Shown here: one piece after another, positions 1-5,943 of the stretch | Position numbering within the stretch: the first letter of the stretch is position 1 | Layout: every line of letters begins with the position of its first letter | Assembly: GCA_964544295.1 (NCBI GenBank) | Contig: CAZJBJ010000164.1 | Coordinates: 1 to 7,709 of the forward strand | DNA: 7,709 nt | Source of the DNA: JAENVU01 sp964544295 | Lineage (GTDB): Bacteria; Actinomycetota; Acidimicrobiia; IMCC26256; JAENVU01 | Direction of reading: 5' to 3' | Program-made: the position numbers and the translations under genes | The notes under the pieces: model-generated | Seen by the model: the letters and a program-made list of their open reading frames with translations, nothing else | Database searches by the model: none | Told to the model about the DNA's origin: nothing

Positions 1-154
1 CAGCCACGCCCGGGCGGGTCTGATCGGCCCGTCGGTGACGATCCCGGTCACCACCGCGGAGCTGATGCTCGGCGTGTGGCAGCGGATCGTGTGTGTCGAC
101 TTCGACGATCGGCCGCGCAGCCGCCGTCTGGTCGTCACGATCCTCGGCGACTAG
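1..154 (+). CDS. YjbQ/UPF0047 family protein, C-terminal part (5' end outside window)
   Basis: The reading frame enters from the left edge (first complete codon at base 2) and ends at TAG 152-154, giving the last 50 residues. They begin SHARAGLIGPSVTIPV and continue through a LGVWQRIVCVDFDDRPRSRR stretch to a short VVTILGD end. This matches my knowledge of the C-terminus of the YjbQ/UPF0047 fold (about 130-140 aa), where a His-containing HAxA segment, GPS and a 'W-Q-x-I-x-x-x-D-F-D' stretch are conserved. Members have been reported to show weak thiamine-phosphate-synthase-like activity, but the physiological role is unclear. The stop codon is shared, within CTAG, with the convergent zinc-ribbon gene. 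The start, length and promoter lie outside the window. Family assignment is fairly sure; function is not. Confidence 0.85.
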   Translation, partial: SHARAGLIGPSVTIPVTTAELMLGVWQRIVCVDFDDRPRSRRLVVTILGD

Positions 155-402
155 CTCGACTCGCCTCCGGCCGCCGGGAGCGTCTCGACGCGGTCCCCGG
201 TGGCACCGCACCAGCGGCAACTCACGGCTTCGACGGTCTCGGCGAGCACGTCGACCGATTCGATCTCGACGTCGCCCCCCACGGTGAAGTGGCGAAATTC
301 CTTCGTCCGCCGGGTGACGGTCACGTCGAACCGGGTCAGGTTCCCGCACCCGTCACAGCGGTAGCGCACCGGACTCGACGTCGCTCCGGCCTCGCCGCTC
401 AT
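151..402 (-). CDS. small zinc-ribbon protein of unknown function (83 aa)
   Basis: The ATG at 402 is preceded by GGGGAG, a good ribosome binding site about 7 bases upstream, and by a TAGGAT -10 box. The protein has two CxxC pairs, C16-x2-C19 (YRCDGCGNLTRF) and C62-x2-C65 (SCRWCGATGD). Between them is a region rich in charged and beta-prone residues (VTVTRRTKEFRHFTVGGDVEIESV). This is the usual layout of a zinc ribbon in which two knuckles bring four Cys to one Zn. There is no membrane segment or signal peptide, so it should be cytoplasmic. It is transcribed away from the exonuclease-nuclease gene and shares CTAG at its stop with the YjbQ-like gene. The coding call rests on the start signals, the paired CxxC motifs and the fit to the gap. 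I do not recognise a named family; binding of nucleic acid or protein would be a guess. Confidence 0.8.
   Translation of the reverse strand: MSGEAGATSSPVRYRCDGCGNLTRFDVTVTRRTKEFRHFTVGGDVEIESVDVLAETVEAVSCRWCGATGDRVETLPAAGGESS
165..180 (+). terminator. possible terminator hairpin after the YjbQ-like gene
   Basis: CTCCGG (165-170), loop CCG, then CCGGGAG (174-180) can form a 6-bp stem with one bulged G, 10 bases after the TAG at 152-154. There is no T-tract, and the bases also encode the C-terminus of the convergent gene. Such short GC stems arise easily by chance in this composition, so this is only a weak candidate. Confidence 0.2.
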
Positions 403-424
403 CGTTCGCTCCCCATCGGCGCCG

Positions 425-430
425 ATCCTA
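425..430 (-). promoter_or_regulatory. -10 box (TAGGAT) for the small zinc-ribbon gene
   Basis: On the minus strand TAGGAT lies 22 bases before the ATG at 402. Transcription would then start near base 418 and leave a short leader of about 16 bases containing the GGGGAG ribosome binding site. No clear -35 element is visible, as at the other predicted promoters in this window. The identical hexamer precedes the antiporter gene. Confidence 0.5.
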
Positions 431-494
431 CCGACGGCCGTTCGCCCGGCCCGGCTCGCACCGCCCATCCGCGCGCGCCGAACATCTGTTCGCC

Positions 495-500
495 TAGTCT
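495..500 (+). promoter_or_regulatory. -10 box (TAGTCT), leaderless start of the DEDDh/UvrC-like gene
   Basis: TAGTCT ends seven bases before the GTG at 508, so the predicted transcription start falls on or next to the start codon. No Shine-Dalgarno-like sequence precedes the GTG. Together these suggest a leaderless mRNA, which is common in actinobacteria, and they support 508 over any upstream in-frame start. No -35 element is evident. Confidence 0.5.
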
Positions 501-507
501 GACCGCC

Positions 508-2166
508 GTGCTGTCCTCGGCCCGCCAAGCGAGCTTCGACGATCTGGGGTGTCCCCTCTCCGAGGTCACCTTCGTCGTCCTCGACCTCGAGACCACCGGC
601 GGATCCCCCGCGGAGTGCGAGATCACCGAGGTCGGCGCGGTGAAGTACCGCGGCGGAGAACGGCTCGGCACGTTCGAGACGCTGGTCAACCCGGGAGTGC
701 CGCTCCCCCCGTTCATCACGGTGCTCACCGGCATCACCGAGTCCATGCTGATCCCGGCGCCGCCGATCGAGGAAGTCCTGCCTCCCCTGCTCGAGTTCCT
801 CGACGGTGCCGTGATCGTCGGCCACAACATCCGGTTCGACATCTCGTTCCTCGATGCCGCGCTCACCCGTCACGGGTATCCGAAGCTCGAGCACCGCCGG
901 GTCGACACGCTCGGTCTGGCGCGTCGGTTGGTACGCGACGAGGTCCCCGACCTCAAGCTCGGCACCCTGGCACGGCACCTGCGCGTCGCGGCCGAACCGT
1001 GCCACCGCGCGTTCGCCGATGCCGACGCGACGGCCGAGGTCCTGCACGCGTTGCTCGAACGGGCGGGCACCTTCGGCGTCCTCGGACTCGATGACCTGCT
1101 GGCGTTGCCGACGATCCGTGCCCACCCGTCGGCCAGCAAGCTCAAGTTGACGGCCAAGCTCCCCCGCAGCCCCGGCGTCTACCTGATGAAGGACCGCGCC
1201 GGTCGGGTGCTCTACGTCGGCAAGGCGACGAACCTGCGGGCGCGGGTGCGTTCCTACTTCGGTGGCGACGATCGCAAGAAGGTGCCGCAGTTGCTGCGCG
1301 AGACCGAGGCGATCGATTGGATCGAGTGCACTCACGAGCTCGAAGCGGCAGTGCGCGAGCTGCGTCTCATCCACGAACTCGAACCGCGCTTCAACCAACA
1401 GGGCAAGCGTTGGCGTTCGACCGCCTACCTGAAACTCACGTTGGCCGAACGGTTCCCGCGCCTCGCGGTGGTCCGGACGGTGAAGGACGACGGCGCGCTC
1501 TACCTCGGGCCGTTCGCGTCGACCCGCGCCGCGCACACGGTGCGGGAAGGCATCGAGTCGGCAGCGCCGCTGCGCCGCTGCACCGTCCGCATCGGGCGCA
1601 AGGCCGCCCTCCGCACCGACGCCCCGCCGTGTACGGCCGCCCAGCTCGGGGTCGCGGCGTGTCCGTGCACCGGCCATACGAGCGAGGACGAATACACGGA
1701 GATCGTCGAGACGGTCCGGCGTGGCCTCACCCAGGAACCTCGGCTCCTCCTCGATCCTCTCGAACGTCGCATGCACGAGCTCGCGGCCTCCGAACGATTC
1801 GAGGAGGCGGCGTTGACCCGTGATCGGCTGGCCGCATTGAGTCGCGTCCTGCGCCGTCGGCAGACCTTGGAGTGGCTCTCCACGAGTGGCCGGATGGCCA
1901 TCGCGGTCGACGGTGGGATCCTCGCTCTCCTCGACGGTCATCTCCAGCTCGGTGAGCTCGAGTTCACCGACCCGTCGGAACGACCGTCGATCCTCGACCG
2001 GCGGCGGGCCGACGAACTGATGCTGGTCGCTCGGTGGATCGAGCGCGAGACCGGCAGCGGTCGGGCCCGCCTGCTCGACGTGACCGGGACCCCGTCGTCA
2101 CCGCGTACCGGAGGACTCCGGGCCTACGAACCGGTTTCTCGTCGGGGGATCCGGCGCGGTCGCTGA
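508..2166 (+). CDS. DEDDh exonuclease / UvrC-like GIY-YIG nuclease fusion (Rv2191-type)
   Basis: A 552-aa protein starting at GTG 508. The N-terminal domain (about 20-190) is a DnaQ-type 3'-5' exonuclease with all five DEDDh residues: D26 and E28 (DLETTG), D111 (GHNIRFD), H166 and D171 (HRAFAD). A GIY-YIG domain follows (about 218-300): GVY 223-225, YVG 236-238, probable catalytic R246 and probable metal ligand E284 (AAVRELRLI). A Cys-rich stretch (C358, C375, C385, C387) and a UVR motif (about 416-445, LERRMHELAASERFEEAAL) come next. The UvrC C-terminal RNase H-like nuclease and HhH domains are absent, so it resembles Cho (the single-incision UvrC homologue) joined to an exonuclease. M. tuberculosis Rv2191 has this composition and also neighbours trpD. 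A DNA repair role in the cytoplasm is likely; the exact substrate is unknown. The 3' end overlaps the convergent gene by 43 bases. Confidence 0.93.
   Translation: MLSSARQASFDDLGCPLSEVTFVVLDLETTGGSPAECEITEVGAVKYRGGERLGTFETLVNPGVPLPPFITVLTGITESMLIPAPPIEEVLPPLLEFLDGAVIVGHNIRFDISFLDAALTRHGYPKLEHRRVDTLGLARRLVRDEVPDLKLGTLARHLRVAAEPCHRAFADADATAEVLHALLERAGTFGVLGLDDLLALPTIRAHPSASKLKLTAKLPRSPGVYLMKDRAGRVLYVGKATNLRARVRSYFGGDDRKKVPQLLRETEAIDWIECTHELEAAVRELRLIHELEPRFNQQGKRWRSTAYLKLTLAERFPRLAVVRTVKDDGALYLGPFASTRAAHTVREGIESAAPLRRCTVRIGRKAALRTDAPPCTAAQLGVAACPCTGHTSEDEYTEIVETVRRGLTQEPRLLLDPLERRMHELAASERFEEAALTRDRLAALSRVLRRRQTLEWLSTSGRMAIAVDGGILALLDGHLQLGELEFTDPSERPSILDRRRADELMLVARWIERETGSGRARLLDVTGTPSSPRTGGLRAYEPVSRRGIRRGR
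2108..2121 (-). terminator. possible terminator hairpin after the trpD unit
   Basis: CCGGAG-GA-CTCCGG is a perfect inverted repeat (realistically 5 bp with a 4-base loop) starting three bases beyond the minus-strand stop codon at 2124-2126. No T-tract follows on either strand. It also lies inside the coding sequence of the convergent nuclease gene, so codon constraint could explain it. The position is suggestive but the evidence is weak. Confidence 0.3.
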
Positions 2167-2933
2167 TCCGAGATCGGCGCCGGCGGCGTCGGCGAACTCG
2201 CCGGAGCCGCGGATTGTCGCGTCGCCCGTTGGGCCGTCGTCGCGCCGGCCGCGCCTGCAGCTGCGGCGGCCGGTCGGGGCGCGGGTCGGGTCGGCACCTT
2301 CCGGGGCGCCGGGCGGTCTGCGGTCGGCTCGGGCGCCGCGCTCGATCCCGCACTCCGCGCCGACGCGGGCACCTTCTGGCGCAGTGGTGATGCCGGTGCC
2401 GACGAACGACGAGCGGCGCGACCCGCCCACCAACGGGGGCCGTCGATGAACACCGTCGCCAGCAGCGCGGCGAACAGTCCCCAGATCGGCACGAGCAGGA
2501 ACAGCCGGAAGTAGGTGCCGAATCCGTCGTCGATCATCGAGTCCAGCACCTGCTGGCTCCCGGCGATGCCGGTCCACTTGGCGACACTCCGGACGATCAG
2601 GGCCGAGAGGATGAACGCGATGACCCAGAGCAGGATGCGCACCGGGAGCCGCATCGGCTGACCCGAAGGGCGCCAGTCCTTGAGCCGCGGGCGCGCCGAG
2701 CCGGAGGCCGTTCGCGGTTTCCCGGCCGCCGGCCGGGTCGATGTCGTCGCACCCCCTCCGCCACCGGAACCGCGCGCCGACCTCGGCGCGGAATCCGCCG
2801 GGACTTCGGTGCGGTACTGACTGGGGACCTTGAGTTGGCGTGAACAACGCGCACACGGGAACACCGGCGTGTCGGCCACGGCATCGAGCCGGTGTTTGAA
2901 CCCGCAGGCCGGGCACTGCAACGCGGGGGCCAT
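2124..2933 (-). CDS. zinc-ribbon, two-TM membrane protein of unknown function (269 aa)
   Basis: The ATG at 2933 overlaps the trpD stop (TGATG), and GAGG lies about 7 bases upstream, so it is very likely translated by coupling with trpD. The N-terminus is a zinc ribbon with C7-x2-C10 (CPACGFKHRL) and C27-x2-C30 (FPCARCSRQLKVP). A low-complexity Gly/Ser/Arg/Pro linker (about 42-93) follows. Two hydrophobic helices lie at about 97-117 (LPVRILLWVIAFILSALIV) and 141-163 (YFRLFLLVPIWGLFAALLATVFI), separated by a short polar loop. The remaining hundred residues are Ala/Pro/Arg/Ser-rich, include an alanine run, and look disordered. The zinc ribbon and tail probably both face the cytoplasm (inference from the even number of helices and basic flanks). 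I do not recognise the family; the head-TM-tail plan would suit a membrane-tethered scaffold or sensor, but nothing shows a function. Confidence 0.82.
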   Translation of the reverse strand: MAPALQCPACGFKHRLDAVADTPVFPCARCSRQLKVPSQYRTEVPADSAPRSARGSGGGGGATTSTRPAAGKPRTASGSARPRLKDWRPSGQPMRLPVRILLWVIAFILSALIVRSVAKWTGIAGSQQVLDSMIDDGFGTYFRLFLLVPIWGLFAALLATVFIDGPRWWAGRAARRSSAPASPLRQKVPASARSAGSSAAPEPTADRPAPRKVPTRPAPRPAAAAAGAAGATTAQRATRQSAAPASSPTPPAPISDQRPRRIPRRETGS

Positions 2934-3976
2934 CAGGCGGCCTCGCCGGCGATCGCCTGGGACAACTCGATCCACGCGTCGAGCTTGGCCGTCGCCCGCC
3001 CGTCGTCGATGGCGGCGGCCGCGAGGCGCACGCCGTCCTCCCACGAATCGGCGACGTCGGCCACCTGGAGGGCCGCGGCCGCGTTGAGCAGGGTCACGTC
3101 CCGCCGCGGACCGTCGTCGCCGGCGAGTACGCCGCGGAGAATGGCGGCGCTCTGCGCACCGTCCCCCCCGGCGAGATCGTCCCCGGTCGCGCGCGCGAGG
3201 CCGACGTCGAGCGAATCGAGCGACTCGCGGCTCGTCGAACCGTCGCGCACGTGGATCACGGTCGAGGTGTCGAGCGTGGTCAGTTCGTCCAGGCCGTCGT
3301 GACCGAAGAAGACCATGGCGCGCGTCGCGCCCAGTTCGGAAAGGGTCGCCGCCACGCGGTCGGCCATCGCCGGATCACCCACCCCCACCACTTGCCGTTT
3401 CACCCTCGCGGGGTTCGCGAGCGGGCCGAGGAAGTTGAACGTGGTCGGCACGCCGATCTGGGATCGGGCCGGGCCTGCGAAGCGCATCGCGGGGTGGAAC
3501 TTCTGTGCGAAGCAGAACCCGATCCCCACCTCGTCGACACAGCGGGCGACACCCGCGCCGTCGAGATCGATGACGACACCGAGCGCTTCGAGCACGTCGG
3601 CCGAACCGCACTGCGACGACGCGGCGCGGTTGCCGTGTTTCGCGACCCGGACGCCCGCGCCGGCCGCGACCAGTGCCGCGGTCGTCGAGATGTTGAACGT
3701 GTGGGAGCGATCGCCGCCGGTGCCGCAGGTGTCGATGAGCGGCCCGCCGTCGGGTTCGCTCGCCACGTCGACCGAACCCGAGTACCGCAGCATCGTGCGC
3801 ACCAGGGTGGCGAGTTCGGTCGGCGTCTCCCCCTTGGCTCGCAGCGTCACCGCGAAGGCCGAGATCTGGGCGTCGGTGGCGTCACCGTCGAGGATCGTGG
3901 CCATCGCCGCGTCGACCAGATCAGCGTCGAGGTCGGTCCGGCGCATCAACGGCAGCAGGACGTCGGGCCAGTTCAT
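2933..3976 (-). CDS. trpD: anthranilate phosphoribosyltransferase
   Basis: Cytoplasmic enzyme of tryptophan synthesis that joins anthranilate and PRPP to give phosphoribosyl-anthranilate. The 347-aa length is normal for the family. An N-terminal helical domain (about 1-70) is followed by the PRPP site DTCGTGGD (GTGGD 85-89), NISTTAA (95-101), KHGNR (113-117), the anthranilate-binding HPAMR with R165, GPLANPA (184-190) and the Mg-binding HDGLDE (226-231, D230/E231). All key residues are present, so the enzyme should be active. I chose ATG 3976 (MNWPDVL), which has GGTGG five bases upstream and overlaps the stop of a possible leader ORF; GTG 3985 in the same frame is an alternative. No other trp gene is visible; an orphan trpD is also known in mycobacteria and streptomycetes. 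Its stop overlaps the next gene's start. Confidence 0.97.
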   Translation of the reverse strand: MNWPDVLLPLMRRTDLDADLVDAAMATILDGDATDAQISAFAVTLRAKGETPTELATLVRTMLRYSGSVDVASEPDGGPLIDTCGTGGDRSHTFNISTTAALVAAGAGVRVAKHGNRAASSQCGSADVLEALGVVIDLDGAGVARCVDEVGIGFCFAQKFHPAMRFAGPARSQIGVPTTFNFLGPLANPARVKRQVVGVGDPAMADRVAATLSELGATRAMVFFGHDGLDELTTLDTSTVIHVRDGSTSRESLDSLDVGLARATGDDLAGGDGAQSAAILRGVLAGDDGPRRDVTLLNAAAALQVADVADSWEDGVRLAAAAIDDGRATAKLDAWIELSQAIAGEAA

Positions 3977-4074
3977 CGCGACCACCGGGTTCCGAGAGTG
4001 AGAACTCCGCCACCGACCGTCGGCCGGCGGCCCGCCCCGAACCCGGCCTGCACCCGGAAGAGTTCACAATCCAT
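3973..4074 (-). CDS. possible 33-codon leader ORF upstream of trpD
   Basis: On the minus strand an ATG at 4074 opens a 33-codon frame (MDCELFRVQAGFGAG through to TRWSR). Its TGA stop (3975-3973) overlaps the trpD ATG as ATGA. A TAGGCT -10 box ends nine bases before the ATG, so the transcript would begin within about three bases of it, matching the near-leaderless starts of other genes here. It contains a single Trp codon (W31, three codons from the end), unlike classical trp leader peptides, which have Trp codons in tandem. The frame includes both arms of an inverted repeat near the trpD start. I recognise no homologue, and an open frame of this length is common by chance in GC-rich DNA. The case rests only on the promoter-ATG spacing and the exact stop/start overlap. 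Confidence 0.4.
   Translation of the reverse strand: MDCELFRVQAGFGAGRRPTVGGGVLTLGTRWSR
3985..4046 (-). promoter_or_regulatory. inverted repeat / possible RNA stem ahead of the trpD start
   Basis: CCGGGTTC (3985-3992) and GAACCCGG (4039-4046) are perfect 8-base complements separated by 46 bases. Between them CCGA-CCG-TCGG (4013-4023) can form a small inner hairpin. In the minus-strand RNA the downstream arm ends nine bases before the trpD ATG and touches the putative GGTGG ribosome binding site (3986-3982). Folding could reduce access for ribosomes starting trpD, and translation of the leader ORF would open it. This is an inference from base pairing only. Confidence 0.35.
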
Positions 4075-4083
4075 GAAGAATCG

Positions 4084-4089
4084 AGCCTA
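4084..4089 (-). promoter_or_regulatory. -10 box (TAGGCT) ahead of the trpD leader
   Basis: TAGGCT on the minus strand is followed by nine bases and the ATG at 4074. The predicted transcription start is near base 4077, about 100 bases upstream of trpD. No -35 element is recognisable. It is the only clear TANNNT box I see in the 173-base gap between the kinase gene and trpD. Confidence 0.45.
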
Positions 4090-4149
4090 CCGGGGAGGCG
4101 CCGCGTGCTCCGGGTTGTCTCGGGTCCGCCCCAGGTTCACCGATCGGGT

Positions 4150-5616
4150 TCACCGCTGGTGCCGGGCCAACCACTCCGCCTCGAGTTCCCCCAAACGGGA
4201 CGACGGCGGCCCATTGACCCAGGGCCAGAGTTCCTCGCCGACCGAACGCCAGTCCGCGGTCGCGCCCAACTGGGCGAGGACGGCGAACAGTCCGAGGTTG
4301 ACGCGTTGGACGACCACGAAGGCCGGCGGGACGTTGGCGTGGCGCATGACCTCCCCGAAGGGGCCGTTGATGTCGAAGAAGCGCCGGACGGTCTCGCTCG
4401 CGAACTCACCGGTCATCGGATGACGCCCCCGCTCGCGCATGTGGGCGTAGAAGTGCCCGAAGTACTCGGTGACGGCCGCGTCACTCACCGGCGCATTCGG
4501 CTGGAGGAACCCGGCACGTTCCATCGCCAACCGGAACTCCACCGGATCCGGGTCCAACACGATCGTCTCGATGAGTCGACGGATCAGCGCGACGTCGGGT
4601 GGGGCGAACTGCTTCACGAGGCCGAAGTCGAGGAACGTCACGTGGCCGTCCGGGCGGAACAGGTAGTTCCCCGGGTGCGGGTCGCCGTTGAAGAGATGCA
4701 GCCGGTAGAAGGATCGGAACACGAAACGGAAGATGGCCTCGCCGGCCAGGTCGCGCTGGTCCGCCGACCACGTCTGCGCTTCCGCGAAGCGGACTCCTTC
4801 CGCCAGTTCCGTCGTGAGCACCCGGGCGGCACTCAGCGCGGGGATCACCGCCGGGACGTGCACGAAGGGGTGGCCCGCGTAGTAGTCGGCGAAGGTCCGT
4901 TGCCGGCTGGCTTCCAGCCGGTAGTCCAACTCCTCCCGCAGCCGTTCCCGCAGCTCGTCGACCAGCGGACCCGTCTCGAAGCCCGGGTACGCGCGTCCGA
5001 TCCCGCCGAAGAGCAACCCGACGTTGCCCAGATCCGACTCCACCGCCTCGGCGATGCCCGGGTACTGGATCTTCACCGCAACGGCCCGACCGTCGTGGGT
5101 GATCGCCCGATGCACCTGGCCGATCGACGCCGCCGCAATCGGGTCGGGGTCGAAGGTCGCGAACACCCGGTCGGGTGGCGCGCCGAGCTGCTCCTCGATC
5201 ATCTGCGCCGCGAGCTCCACACTCATCGGCGGTGCGTCCTGCTGGAGCTGCGCGAGCGCGGTCCGCACGTGCTCGGGGAGCCCTTCGTCCAGGTAGCTGA
5301 CCATCTGGCCGAGCTTCATCAGCGCGCCCTTCATCGCGCCGAGTTCACGGGCGACGTCTTCGGCATGACGCAGTTCGACGCGCCGGTCGATCTCCTCGCG
5401 GCGGGCCGCCGATGCGAAGACCCGTTGGGCGCCGGCCACGGTCTGGCGTGCGCCGGCACGGGCACCGAGGCGAGCGAGACGGGCGTTGCGGCCGACCGCG
5501 GTGGCGGCAACGACGGGACCGTCGGTAGCGCCGCGCCGTCTGCGCACGAGGGACCCGACGGTGCATCCACCCACGGCGCCGAGCAGGAGGCCGACGGCGA
5601 CCGGGCGCTTCATCAT
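4150..5616 (-). CDS. ABC1/UbiB (ADCK)-type atypical kinase
   Basis: A 488-aa member of the ABC1/UbiB/ADCK family of protein-kinase-like ATPases, which in other organisms support ubiquinone or other isoprenoid-lipid functions. Signature elements run in order: KxGQ (K101-Q104), an AAAS loop replacing the Gly-rich loop (A161-S164, followed by IGQVHRA), VAVK (K182), ExD (E229-D231), the catalytic-loop NGDPHPGN (D312, N317) and DFG (D330-G332). All nucleotide-binding residues I expect are present. An N-terminal hydrophobic segment (about 5-24) followed by four arginines suggests a membrane anchor with the kinase in the cytoplasm. Two adjacent ATGs (5616, 5613) could start it; a TAACGT box places the transcript start at or beside them. 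It has its own promoter and is separated from trpD by 173 bases, so an operon link is unlikely. The substrate or lipid target is unknown; quinone biosynthesis is only a family-based guess. Confidence 0.92.
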   Translation of the reverse strand: MMKRPVAVGLLLGAVGGCTVGSLVRRRRGATDGPVVAATAVGRNARLARLGARAGARQTVAGAQRVFASAARREEIDRRVELRHAEDVARELGAMKGALMKLGQMVSYLDEGLPEHVRTALAQLQQDAPPMSVELAAQMIEEQLGAPPDRVFATFDPDPIAAASIGQVHRAITHDGRAVAVKIQYPGIAEAVESDLGNVGLLFGGIGRAYPGFETGPLVDELRERLREELDYRLEASRQRTFADYYAGHPFVHVPAVIPALSAARVLTTELAEGVRFAEAQTWSADQRDLAGEAIFRFVFRSFYRLHLFNGDPHPGNYLFRPDGHVTFLDFGLVKQFAPPDVALIRRLIETIVLDPDPVEFRLAMERAGFLQPNAPVSDAAVTEYFGHFYAHMRERGRHPMTGEFASETVRRFFDINGPFGEVMRHANVPPAFVVVQRVNLGLFAVLAQLGATADWRSVGEELWPWVNGPPSSRLGELEAEWLARHQR

Positions 5617-5620
5617 CCGG

Positions 5621-5626
5621 ACGTTA
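5621..5626 (-). promoter_or_regulatory. -10 box (TAACGT), leaderless start of the ABC1-type kinase
   Basis: On the minus strand TAACGT is followed by CCGG and then ATGATG (5616-5611). The normal spacing to the transcription start falls within the two ATGs, so the mRNA is probably leaderless. If transcription begins inside the first ATG, the second (5613) would be the true start. No Shine-Dalgarno-like or -35 sequence is evident. Confidence 0.45.
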
Positions 5627-5673
5627 GAACGCGCCCCGCGATCCCGACGGACTGCGTATGGGGGCGAGTCGGG

Positions 5674-5943
5674 CTACGCGGCGGTGCGGCGCCGGCGGCG
5701 GATCAGGCGGCGGCGCTCACGCGAGCTGAGACCACCCCAGACGCCGTGCTTCTCCCGCACCGCGATGGCGTGCTCCAGGCACGCCTCGCGAACCGGACAC
5801 TGCATGCAGACGGCGCGGGCCGCGTCCGAGGCGCGCTCGTCCTCTTCCTCGAGTTCGGGATGGAAGATCCCGGGGTCGACGCCGCGACACAACGCAAGTT
5901 CACGCCAGTCCAGGGCGGGGGCCAGAATCGTCATCGCCATCAT
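5674..5943 (-). CDS. whiB: WhiB-family iron-sulfur transcription factor
   Basis: An 89-aa Wbl protein, a family restricted to actinobacteria and their phages. Members bind a redox- or NO-sensitive [4Fe-4S] cluster and regulate transcription, often with the primary sigma factor. The four cluster cysteines are C19, C46, C49 and C55 (C-x26-C-x2-C-x5-C). DWRELALC surrounds the first, GVWGG (67-71) forms the conserved turn, and an Arg-rich tail (75-86, RERRRLIRRRRR) should contact DNA. ATG 5943 is preferred because ACGAGG lies about six bases upstream; ATGs at 5940 and 5934 are alternatives. No clear TANNNT -10 box precedes it. It is divergent from the cation antiporter across 137 bases and lies 57 bases upstream of the kinase gene, which has its own promoter. 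I cannot assign it to a numbered WhiB subclass with confidence. Confidence 0.96.
   Translation of the reverse strand: MMAMTILAPALDWRELALCRGVDPGIFHPELEEEDERASDAARAVCMQCPVREACLEHAIAVREKHGVWGGLSSRERRRLIRRRRRTAA

Noticed and set aside
151..1941. 596-codon minus-strand open frame opposite the nuclease gene
   Set aside because: Only the last 83 codons, with ribosome binding site and CxxC motifs, look like a protein. The rest is low-complexity, Arg/Glu/Gly-rich shadow of the plus-strand nuclease with its clear motifs.
2190..2203. CGGCG-AACT-CGCCG hairpin 24 bases after the nuclease stop, as a terminator
   Set aside because: Only a 5-bp stem, no T-tract, and it lies within coding sequence of the convergent gene.
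4134..4155. Direct repeat GGTTCACCG at 4134-4142 and 4147-4155 around the kinase stop codon
   Set aside because: Only two 9-base copies, partly coding, with no symmetry or third copy; chance is a sufficient explanation.
3251..4423. 390-codon plus-strand open frame opposite trpD and the end of the kinase gene
   Set aside because: Shadow frame rich in Arg, His and Gly with no motif; trpD on the other strand carries every family signature.
5563..5616. Kinase N-terminus as a lipoprotein signal peptide (VGGC)
   Set aside because: A lipoprotein would place the ATP-binding domain outside the cytoplasm; the four Arg after the segment fit a cytoplasm-facing anchored domain better.
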